Shown here one piece after another: positions 45,787 to 53,945 of a stretch of 53,945 nt of DNA. The notes under the pieces were generated by a model that worked only from the letters and a program-made list of their open reading frames with translations, was not told where the DNA came from and ran no database searches. This DNA comes from Nemertoderma westbladi. Taxonomy: Eukaryota > Xenacoelomorpha > Nemertodermatida > Nemertodermatidae. Position 1 is the stretch's first letter. Every line of letters starts with the position of its first letter. Position numbers and translations under genes: made by a program. The DNA lies in NCBI GenBank assembly GCA_032718475.1, contig JAUCBJ010002252.1, positions 1-53,945 of the forward strand, read 5' to 3'.

Positions 45787-47021
45787 ACGGAAACTTGAAT
45801 ACGAAATATGACGGACTTAATAATACAGTTAGTAAATAAATAATAAATAAACAAAAATAAATGATATAGAAGTCATTAAACTTCCAACATTACTAAAGCC
45901 TGATATAGGAATTTCCAACACTCACTCGTAGAGGTTCGAAGCACTGAAAAAGGACCGGAAATCGGTGAAATCTAAGGAAGATAATGAATTGCGCAGGGGA
46001 TCTAAAAGAGAACATTCACAAATAACGTGCAGTTCAGTTTGGCCGAGACCGTAAGGGTAAAACCTTCACTCTGGTGGGATCCGCTACCAACGTCTTGTTT
46101 CAACAGCCAGGTGAGTGGACATTAGCCGGAATCTGGACAGGGCTAGTCTGTAACCTTCCGGAATGTCTACTCTGGATACATAGGTATTGAGAGGTTAGGA
46201 GGGAGGGTTTATTTGGCAGTAGCCGTAGCTAAGTCGTGAAGCCAGTTGCGTAATCTATTGGACTCATTATTGCCCATACGAGTTCGGGCCTGACGTGGTA
46301 AGGTCAACGCGAAAACGGCGGGACTGTGCCAGTTAAATTGACACAAAAGTTTATGAATAAATTTATATTGTTTCTGGTGCATTCCCAGGAAACCATCGCA
46401 TCGGTATCTGTCTGATTCAATCGTTGCAGCAAGGGTTTTATATAGAGAGTCAAACAAAACTCATCTCGCTATGAACTTTGTTCATCGCGAAGAAAGAAGG
46501 AGTACAATAATGTAATTTGAATAATAGATAATATTTGCAGTGAACACTTTTGTAAACTATTAGTTAATTGACATTGGTGCATACCTCAAAATTGCGATAC
46601 CTTTGCTTTGTTGCGTTAAAATTCTAATTCAAAAGTAAATATTAGTTTAAAGAAAACTACATTTTTGAAAATGGAATAGTTATGAAATAATAGAGGGGAC
46701 ATGGACCACCTCGTAGAGTCTCCCGTTGGTTGTGAGAGACAATCTCCATTACGGAGGCCATATGGCCGACCACGATGGAATCGTCCAGCCAATGCAGCTA
46801 TTAATTAATTAAAGACCTACTTTAAATTTAATTAATTACAAATTTGGTAATTAGATAAATTATTTCATTTACGGATACCCCATACCACGTTCTACCATTG
46901 CATGCACCTTCCAATACAATATTCAAATTGATACTAATAAAACACGTTCCACCAGATGCGTATTCCACATTGCATGAAAATTTTCCAATACTAACGACAG
47001 TCTTCATGAAACATTACTTAC
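45787..47021. other. Vax intron 2, 5' part, no gene seen
   Basis: A relatively GC-rich patch at about 45900-46480 holds a minus-strand frame of 82 codons (46209-46457) with no recognisable similarity. Two TTAATTAATTA words lie at 46801 and 46838, within 250 bp of exon 2; these are generic homeodomain-type sites but are expected in AT-rich DNA. Confidence 0.4.
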
Positions 47022-47209
47022 TTGTGTTTCTGACAATGTTAGAGATTGAGCCAGGAGTGTTCTATCCTTTCCCACCATGTATTGGTTTTTAATAAATTCT
47101 TGCTCTAGAACATATAGTTGTTCGGCTGAGAAACATGTACGTTGACGCTTTGGCCTGTCTAAGTCCAGAGCAGCAGGGAACACATATTCCTTTACTGCAC
47201 CACTAGAAT
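47022..47209 (-). CDS. Vax: Vax homeobox gene, exon 2 (most of the homeodomain)
   Basis: The exon is 188 bp on minus, entered after ACTTTTCAG (phase 1, completing an Asp codon) and left at CAA before GTAAGTAA (phase 0). It encodes the Vax lead-in [18 protein letters not shown] and homeodomain positions 1-44, with R5, F8, L16 and F20 present and the sequence QYMVGKDRT, then LTLSETQ. The LDLDRPKR lead-in is a Vax trademark. The intron between homeodomain positions 44 and 45 is the classical site of this group. The homeodomain itself is unusually diverged ([14 protein letters not shown] against TSFTAEQLYRLEMEF in vertebrate Vax), with some Emx- or Not-like residues. Vax proteins are DNA-binding regulators of anterior and ventral eye and forebrain patterning in vertebrates; the role here is inferred. 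Confidence 0.9.
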
Positions 47210-47765
47210 CTGAAAAGTATCCAATAGTATTGCATTTGCTACTATTGTTTAAAATAAATAGATACCTTGGAGAATGTAAAAAGATGTGTAATATATTAAT
47301 GTGGCTGGACAATATATTACTCTCAAAGACAAAAATTATCAATAAATTTGGAACTTCCAATTTCAAATCGTCGGTAATTCGACAAAACCCCCTAAGTCGA
47401 TTTTTGTAGTTTTGAGAAAAACGAAAAAAACTGAATTTTAAGAAATCTTGAGTAATGCGATCTAATTTTTGACTAAATATAATCTAAAATAGCGTATAAT
47501 TTGTTTGGGCACATATTTTTAAAGGTAGATCGCATTTTAGACCATTTAATTTGATATCTGTTGTTTTGCCAGATTGTGAAACAAAACAGTTAGGTTAGAA
47601 CATACAATTAAGGGGGGTTATCTTTAGCATGTCGGGTTTTATCAGATACAGTCTGGCCCATTAAATGACTTATTATTGGGCCTAAGGGTCCAATAAAGCA
47701 AAGCTCTTATATTAGAAACACTGTAATATTACAATTATTTTTATAATTACTACTTCTACTATCAG
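47210..47765. other. Vax intron 1, 3' end
   Basis: No gene. It contains words of the GGGGTTTT/ATCAGA type (for example 47375-47395 and 47620-47660) related to those at 50438-50875. Confidence 0.4.
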
Positions 47766-48290
47766 CATGCTGCATTGCAACTTCATTATTATGTATTACA
47801 TATATATTAATAATGTTGTGCCGGCCTGTCAACAAAATTGCGCTGTCACATCTCCCTACCACCCATGACATTTGCTAGATCATCCGCATCTTCAAGGCCA
47901 GTGTTTAGATACGCCTCTAACAGGCGTCCCAAGAAAGGCATGGGCTGTCCACCATGTTTATTTATTCTCCAAAGCACAATATTATGCACTGGCTGATACT
48001 CAAGGTGAAAGCAATGTCCTGCAAAGCGGAGGCGGTTCAGGTCAAGTGTCAAGCTAAGGAAGACTAATGGATGTTTCCTCCAATGTTGTATAGAGTCTGA
48101 TTGGAGATGTGTTCATTGTATTTGACACAATGAACCCGGCGCATCATTCTTGTGAAAGTGCCATCCAGAGATTCGGTATCCTCTGCAGTTAGAAGCCAGC
48201 ATAGACACCCTTATACGAGTACTGGTTCTACTGCTGCTCTAAAGAGAATCGAACCTTTAGATTCCGTTTTATTCCATGGAATAGCCCAGA
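47766..48290 (-). pseudogene. 3' fragment of a copy A/B family non-LTR element
   Basis: On minus it encodes the C-terminal domain: RRVHCVKYNEHISNQT-like at about 48070-48160, then NRLRFAGHCFH and GLEDADDLANVM down to 47846, then the GCATGC and TAG-type end near 47750-47770. Frameshifts are present. It overlaps in content with the next fragment, so they are two insertions. Confidence 0.8.
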
Positions 48291-48611
48291 CTCCCTATTT
48301 TTATAACTGTTTGCGTCTGGATTGTGGTCATCTTGCCACACCTGCTGTTGGAAACTAATTCATGTTCACCATCTTCCGTTAGCATTGATTGCTCGTCATT
48401 TACCTCGCTATTGATTGCCATAGAATCCGGTAGAGTGTCATACTCAAGATTGATGCTATGAGAATCCGTAGGCCTAAGAGATAAAACAATCCCTTCTCAA
48501 TTATTATTGTCTCAACACTTTCTACAATTAGCGGCTGAAGTCCTGTGCCATCATCATCTCTGATATTGTTGTTGTAGGCTTCTAAAACAGATAAATCTCG
48601 ATTCGTCATTG
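48291..48611. other. Unassigned segment between two non-LTR fragments
   Basis: A minus frame (48400-48657) begins inside a minisatellite unit and runs on as an acidic stretch (AEDVDGEAMTNRDLSVLEAY). It could be a scrap of a real exon, but I recognise no family and see no splice evidence. Confidence 0.3.
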
Positions 48612-48668
48612 CTTCACCGTCAACATCTTCAGCTACACTCACTAACTGATTGAACATCTCCAGCTAAA
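48612..48668 (-). repeat. About two units of the 30-bp minisatellite
   Basis: CAGCTACACTCACTAACTG and GAACATCTCCAGCTA match the reverse complement of the array at 19276-20149. It abuts the 3' breakpoint of the neighbouring non-LTR fragment. Confidence 0.7.
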
Positions 48669-48689
48669 CTCTATAATCGGCCTGCTGTA

Positions 48690-49600
48690 TTGAAACTAGA
48701 GTCTGGTTGGAGATGTGTGCATTGCTCTTGACACAATGAACCCGGCGTATCATTCTTGTGAATGTACCATCCAGAGATTTGGTGTTCTCAGCAGTTAGAG
48801 CCCAGCATGGACTCCCATAGAGGAGTACTGGAACTACTGCTGCTCTAAATAATTGGACCTTAAGTTTCCGATTAATTCTTGGTGACTTCCAAATCCTGGA
48901 AAGCCTATTCAAGGCTGCCCATGCCTTTCCCTTACGTATTCGAAGGTCCTTTACCTGACTTCCGGATCCATGATCCCAGGTAACAGAAGTCTTCCACTTG
49001 CTCAAGCATACCATCCTTTGAGCTTATGCTCATCAGGTCAGAGACTTGCTGAGGACTTTCAAAGTTAACTGTCAAAATTTTCTAATGAGCTGAGGAGCTG
49101 TTCGGCTCCTTCTAGTGATTATGAGAGTACTCCTAAGTCATCAGCAAAGTCTAGATCAGTTCGGTACTTGGCAGGATTTCCTCGACTTCTGGAGCCAGTA
49201 GGTGGAGTTACCATCACCCCATCATCATTATGATGATCTAAGGACATTAGTAGAACATAGTCAACCACAATTATGAACAAGAATGGCGCAAGTGTGTCTC
49301 CTTGAAGGACTCCCAATAACATTTCGAATGGTTCTGTGTCACCGTCAACAGTAGTAGCAATAGCAAAAATAGTACAAATGTCTTCGAACCATCTTACTAA
49401 TCTGATTGCTGCAATAATTCCATCAGGAATCCCATATAATGAAAGTATGCTGAACATAAGTGAGCGAGAGACTGAATCAAAGGGCTTGACGAAGTCAACA
49501 AACCTAACAGCCAGATGTCTGTCTTTCTTTTTTTACAACTCTTCAATTATCCTTCTAAGTGAAAAAAATGGGCTAACATGGTCCCACGACCTTTATACGG
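48690..49600 (-). pseudogene. Internal RT fragment of a copy A/B family non-LTR element
   Basis: The minus strand runs from the RT palm (RSRMFSILSLYGIPD near 49450) through LQGDTLAPFLF and DFADDLGVLS to the ALTAENTKSLDG and HISNQT part near 48700. It carries the same TAA after GVLS as copy A and lacks about 17 residues after it. Neither the 5' half nor the TAG-tailed 3' end is present. The 30-bp minisatellite touches both ends. Confidence 0.85.
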
Positions 49601-49601
49601 A

Positions 49602-49960
49602 ACCCAAATCATCTCCAGCTACACTCACAACTGATTGAACATTGTCAGTTACATTCACTACCGGTTGAACATCTCCAGCTATACTCACTACCAGTTGAAC
49701 ATCTCCAGTTACACTCACTACTGGTAGAACATCTCCAGTTACTCTCACTACCAGTAGAACATCTTCAGCTACACTCACTACCGGTTGAAAATCTTCAGCT
49801 ACTCTCACTACCGGTTGAACATCTCCAGTTACTCTCACTACCAGTAGAACATCTTCAGTTACACTCAGTACTGGTTGAACATCGTCAGCTACACTCACTA
49901 CAGGTTGAACATCTTCAGCTACACTCACTACTAGTTAAACATCTTCAGCTACACTCACCT
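49602..49960 (-). repeat. 30-bp minisatellite, about 12 units, second locus
   Basis: Units of 30 bp such as CATCTCCAGTTACACTCACT plus ACCAGTTGAA, the reverse complement of the unit at 19276-20149. The minus frame stays open across all units (SVAEDVQPVV-type decapeptides), as expected from a stop-free unit of 30 bp. Confidence 0.9.
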
Positions 49961-50034
49961 AGAGGATATCTACAGTTCTATAAAGTAACTTGTAAATGGA
50001 CCAGTAGACTTGTAAATAATCTTGTACTCAAGTA

Positions 50035-50240
50035 CGGTCTCATGGAGTGAATAAGCATAGTGGACAGCCCATGACTTTCTTGAGGCGCATCTCAAAGGAC
50101 ACTGGCCTTGAAGATGCGGATGATCTAGCAAATGTCATGGGTGATAGGGATTTGTGGCGTTGCAATTTTGTGGACATGTCGGCACAGCATTCTTAAAATT
50201 CACCTGCAATGAAGCATGCCGATCCTAGTAGTAGTAGTGT
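50035..50240 (+). pseudogene. 3' tail fragment of a copy A/B family non-LTR element
   Basis: Plus strand HGVNKH-to-stop part of the C-terminus (GLEDADDLANVMGD), then the GCATGCCGATCCTAG end with TAG units. It has the canonical 3' end and is truncated just upstream, a typical dead-on-arrival insertion. Confidence 0.85.
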
Positions 50241-51105
50241 AAATGGACCCCCCTCCCCAGATTTTCGCCAAAGGTTAAAATAAGCATTACAAATTTTCAG
50301 CTATTTAAAAATACTGTTAAGTGTTGAGAGGCAACCTATTCATTTAATACTAATACCGTAGACCTACTTCAAAACTCACTCCATTAATTAATTCAAGGCC
50401 AATTATCCTATCATATTGTGGCAAACGGGCACTTTGGGGGTTTTATCAGAACGAATAATTAAAAGTTCCTCTGACATTTAACTAATAAGAACTCTGGCTA
50501 ATATCTAATTTAAGGGGTTTTATCAAAAATTAAATCCCATATTGAAGGTGCTTAAACAGAGTTTTTTCCTACTTAGGGGGTTTTTACAGATCAAGCGATA
50601 TTTAGACGGGATCTTATTTTGCTATTTTCTCCGTTATTAACGCTGTTTTAACTTCTGGGGTTATGTCAGAAGGTGGATATCAATCTAAGGTACCAGAATC
50701 ACCAAAAAACTGAAAATGGCCAAAAATCGACTTGTAACACTGTGTACAAATTGGGAATAGTAACCCCAATTGTCTCACACTTTCTCAAGTCACTGACACT
50801 GTCTCCTCGAAAGTTATAACCTTTTAACTGGTTCTGTAGGTAGTAACATGAAAAAACGCGGGGTTTTACCAGATTACCCACGAAATACAGTCAATGTTAG
50901 TGGACGTGTGTGTACGTAAAAGCAGTAATTATAGTACAAATTTACTAAAAGTTATTTTGATTATAGATTAATAATAATCCATGTAGTTTTGGAAACCACT
51001 CAAAGGATATTAGTGAGAATCTCCGTATATCAATTTCTTATAGAATATATTATGATCCAATATATTTGTTATGTGTGTGTATTAACAACAATGGTTTTTA
51101 TTAAC
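50241..51105. repeat. Vax intron 1, 5' part with recurrent GGGGTTTTATCAGA words
   Basis: GGGGTTTTATCAGA or close variants occur at about 50438, 50515, 50576, 50659 and 50860, spaced 60-80 bp in the first four. This looks like a very old tandem repeat. No coding frame. Confidence 0.5.
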
Positions 51106-52165
51106 CTGTAACTAGAATTCTTTTTGGTTCCTTTCGATCAGTTTCGCTGACAGAGAGACTTCGTTTTCTCGAATCTGAAACATCTTTAACCAATACTGTT
51201 TCAGGTTGATTCCCCGGTCGCGAATCACTTATTTTATCCAATTGATCGACTATGGAGGATGTTTGACTTACGAGCGAGGCGGCTGCTGATCTGGGTTGAA
51301 GGTCGCTGCCATCTGCACTGGAGGCCGGATCGAAACCGTATGAGGAGCCGCTGTGAGGTGGACTAGAGTACACGACTCTCGGTGGTGGGCTAGAGTAGGA
51401 TGGGTGAGAAATACCCGAAGGAAAGCCATAAGAAGGAATATTGGGGAATGAGGGGTGCGAGAGCTGAGCGGAACAGTGTCCCATAATGTAAGGTCGAGGA
51501 GAGCGGAGGACAATGCGGCCTGGAAGTCCCGGGAGCAGCGGTGATCGAGGGTAGAAGTCTGTGCTTGACTGATGGTGGAAGGTGGGAGGATACTCCCGGA
51601 AATTATGGCTGGATTCTTTGCAACAGATTGGGTCTGACTTGAGGTGTCCGCATGAGTCGGTAGCCAGTTGCAATGCGTCAGGAGATCGTGTTGGTCGTTC
51701 ACACAGGGGCTGACGTTGATAGGAATGGCTTGTAGTTTGTTGGCTATTTGATTGTTGTGCTCTGTTGTATGGGTAGTGACTCTGTAGAGTGTGGGTTCCA
51801 GACTGTTGATCCTTGGGTTGCTGCACTTGGCTGTATATATTACAGTGAAGGGGATTTTTTGAAGTGTGTCGTTCTTGAGAACCCTTTTGTGGCTGCTTAC
51901 TCTGAGTGGAGTGGCTGGTGGTCTTTAGAGCCTGGAATAGAGCGGGTTGCACGTACAGGTGTTGATTCTTTTGGTTGTAGCTGGAACTATTGTGTTGGTC
52001 CTGGAATTGGGTTGATCGCTTGTTTATATACTTAATCTGACGGGTGTGGCTATCAGCGTTGCGATTTGGGGATTGAACTCGGTGGGGTGTACCATTTCCT
52101 CGAGAAGTTGATCCAGATTTGTTATAGAAAGTATCTCGTTTCGACATAAATGCATAGCATATCAT
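51106..52165 (-). CDS. Vax: Vax homeobox gene, exon 1 (long N-terminal region)
   Basis: A 353-codon frame opens at ATG 52165, with an in-frame TGA 12 bases upstream, and a second ATG at residue 7. It ends EPKRILVT plus one base before a GTTAAT donor at 51105. Joining to exon 2 gives ILV-T-D followed by SSGAVKE, matching the RRILVRDAKG segment just before the homeodomain in vertebrate Vax. The phase (1) agrees on both sides. The region is rich in Ser, Gln, His and Pro (transactivation-like) with no folded domain that I recognise, and it is about 250 residues longer than the vertebrate counterpart. Predicted total is 605 residues with the homeodomain at 373-432. The donor is GT but otherwise weak, so this junction needs transcript support. 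Confidence 0.8.
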
Positions 52166-53040
52166 TGAAAGTTGTCAGAATTATGTTTGAAACATTCCAC
52201 ACTTCCCAATTCAAAATCGACATATATATATAATTAGTATAATACATTGATGGGATAAACTAAAGAGTGATTTACTTAATTAAATGTAATTAAACAAAAT
52301 AATCGATGTAACATTTATACCCTTAATGGATACCAATTTATTGATACCCATCGATCTGACAAGCAATTCACACTTCCTCTTTTAATTTTAGCTCAAGTGG
52401 TACCAATGATGTTGCTGCACTATATGTAAATTTATTGTATTTTGTATTTATTTATTGTATATGTATATTTTTAACAGACTGTTTATTATTAAATTTTTAT
52501 AATATTGTTCTCTTCAAATTATAAATTACTACAATGGTGCAACATCTAAAGGAACTAATTGAAGTTTGCCCGTAATATCCAATGAGGCCGCTTTTTTCAG
52601 TTGCATTTAGTCATCTGTTCATTTGTTAATCGAATTTCCGAGTATTGCAATTTTCTTTAGAATTTATTACAGCTTAGCAAAGCATTGGCTTCAAGGTAGG
52701 ATCGAACTGATGACCAGAAAAGTTGGAAGTCTGTCACTCTAAAAAGAAAAATTACATTGAGTGATAGTGCTGCCTGATCCCCCAACCATTAACTGCTGCT
52801 CAATGATAGTGAAGTTGGACCTACAGTTTTGGAATTTTTGTCAGCAACACCAACGGAAAGTAATGATACTACGGATAGACATGGCATGCAGTCCAATTAT
52901 ACTATGTGAATGAATACGTTAATTCGATGCTATATGTAATGCAGGTGATTTTTGCTATACTACATACTAATTAATATTTGAACAAAAGGTGTTATATAAA
53001 TACAATAATTAGTTATACATTAATTAATCATTATATGTAA
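52166..53040. other. Upstream of Vax exon 1, no gene seen
   Basis: AT-rich. Around 52685-52735 is a tRNA-like B box on minus (CAGTTCGATCCTACC), too weak to call a SINE. Confidence 0.4.
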
Positions 53041-53125
53041 AATTGCAACGACTACGGAGAATAGGGAAGCCTGGAAGGATCTCATTTCCACTGTCCGAGT
53101 TCGCTCGACCTAGTAGTAGTAGTAT
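53041..53125 (+). pseudogene. 85-bp 3' tail of a copy C family non-LTR element
   Basis: Matches the last 75 bases of copy C (ENREAWKDLISTVRV, then stop) and ends in a TAG repeat. Compare 23645-23740. Confidence 0.85.
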
Positions 53126-53945
53126 GTAAAAAAATAATTGAGTGCGATGTCATATTATTTAAATCTTAAACAAAAGTTCTACAATGTCATTACTACTCTT
53201 TCCTACAACTGAAACAATAAAAATGGCGTTTAATATATTTATGTGGGTCAAATATAGGAAATAACTTCAACGTTTGTTAAAATAAAATTTAATAATCAAA
53301 GGTATGTTAGGAATGCAATCATGGATATACTCAAATAAAATTATTGATATTCAAAGGAACCCAATCAGCAGCTGTATGTGATGTAACTGCACTGTAAGGC
53401 AATCGGTTGGAAACCTAACTATGTCGTAACTGCTGCCCAATTGGGTGGTTGTAATAAGTATCCCAGGAAACCCCCCACAGTATTAAATCGCCATAACGAA
53501 AAATGTACGTCTAGAAATCAATTGGTTGTAGTTACACCCCCAGCTTTGATTGGTTAATCACTATTGTAAGGGTTAAAAGCGGGGGCGTATAACGTCTACA
53601 CGAAAAGGGCCGATACATAAAAAAAGTACTTAAAAGGTGATTTAATCAAATTTAATAGTCACAACTTCAAAGAGATTTCGTGAGAGTATGGATTGATTGG
53701 TTGAGGCCAAATTCTGTAGACTGACAATGAGAATTAATCGTATTGTGATTGGCGTTTCGACTGTTAGAAGGGCCCCTTAAAAGGCGGATACAGTGCGCAG
53801 TGTATACCCAAATGTACACGGTTCTTGCCAAAGGGAGGTTTAGTATAATGTCAATGTATGGCTTTCCCCAGTTGCGTTCCCTGTTGGGTTTCTTTGGGAG
53901 TTTGGCCCAAATCTTCAGACTGCCAATCACACTCCAGGAGCTCCA
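53126..53945. other. Far upstream of Vax, no gene seen
   Basis: Less AT-rich from 53380 on. A minus frame at 53667-53930 has no recognisable similarity. This may be Vax regulatory DNA or the edge of the next locus. Confidence 0.35.

Noticed and set aside
46209-46457. 82-codon minus frame in the GC-richer part of Vax intron 2
   Set aside because: No recognisable similarity, no splice or start support.
46801-46848. TTAATTAATTA words near Vax exon 2 as autoregulatory sites
   Set aside because: Plausible for homeodomain binding, but AT-rich DNA contains many such words by chance.
51748-52035. Plus-strand frame of 95 codons
   Set aside because: Antisense shadow of Vax exon 1.
52685-52735. tRNA gene or SINE
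   Set aside because: Only a weak B-box-like word on minus; no A box or cloverleaf visible.
53442-53552. GLI-like TGGGTGGTT and TCF-like CTTTGATTGG words upstream of Vax
   Set aside because: Single short matches, one with a mismatch, 1.3 kb from the start codon; expected by chance.
53667-53930. 87-codon minus frame at the right edge
   Set aside because: No family resemblance and no codon or motif signal.

Overview
The window is eukaryotic animal DNA. It is AT-rich and intron-bearing, with almost no coding density, and it is packed with retroelement debris, foldback elements and minisatellites. An identifiable Vax homeobox gene, a DRAM-family membrane protein gene, BEL/Pao and APE-type non-LTR retroelements, and frequent TAGGCCTA-like words suggest a non-vertebrate animal. 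An echinoderm or another invertebrate deuterostome is my guess, and it is not proven.

Layout. 1-6165 (minus strand) is a BEL/Pao LTR element cut by the left edge: one uninterrupted Gag frame (1-3257), a 2.2 kb repeat-rich leader and a candidate LTR (5481-6165). A wrecked BEL/Pao integrase lies at about 6880-7880 on the plus strand. 9933-10688 is a complete intronless DRAM-like gene. 11.8-23.7 kb is a graveyard of non-LTR elements. It holds two related TAG-tailed families: copy A on minus, copy B on plus with a clean 15-bp target duplication, and copy C of the second family on plus. It also holds three scraps of CR1/jockey-like elements, an LTR relic, and a 30-bp minisatellite. From 26147 to 52165 the minus strand carries a three-exon Vax gene: exon 1 at 52165-51106, exon 2 at 47209-47022, exon 3 at 26716-26147. 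Its splice junctions and reading frame agree and predict 605 residues.

The 20.3-kb Vax intron 2 contains a 106-unit, perfectly registered 30-bp satellite (about 40070-43280), a TTAA-flanked piggyBac-type non-autonomous element (44398-45786), a 414-bp TIR element with a 5-bp target duplication, two large foldback elements and a decayed non-LTR copy. Intron 1 holds more non-LTR fragments and a second locus of the same 30-bp minisatellite seen at 19-20 kb. Upstream of Vax exon 1 I see only a short non-LTR tail.

The two likely host genes are Vax (transcription factor) and the DRAM-like gene (membrane protein). They show no functional link here; everything else is mobile or repetitive DNA. The most distinctive observations are the satellite, whose sequence variants are mostly explained by CpG decay; the long N-terminal extension of Vax; the large N-terminal extension of the BEL Gag; and a premature stop shared by two dispersed non-LTR copies.
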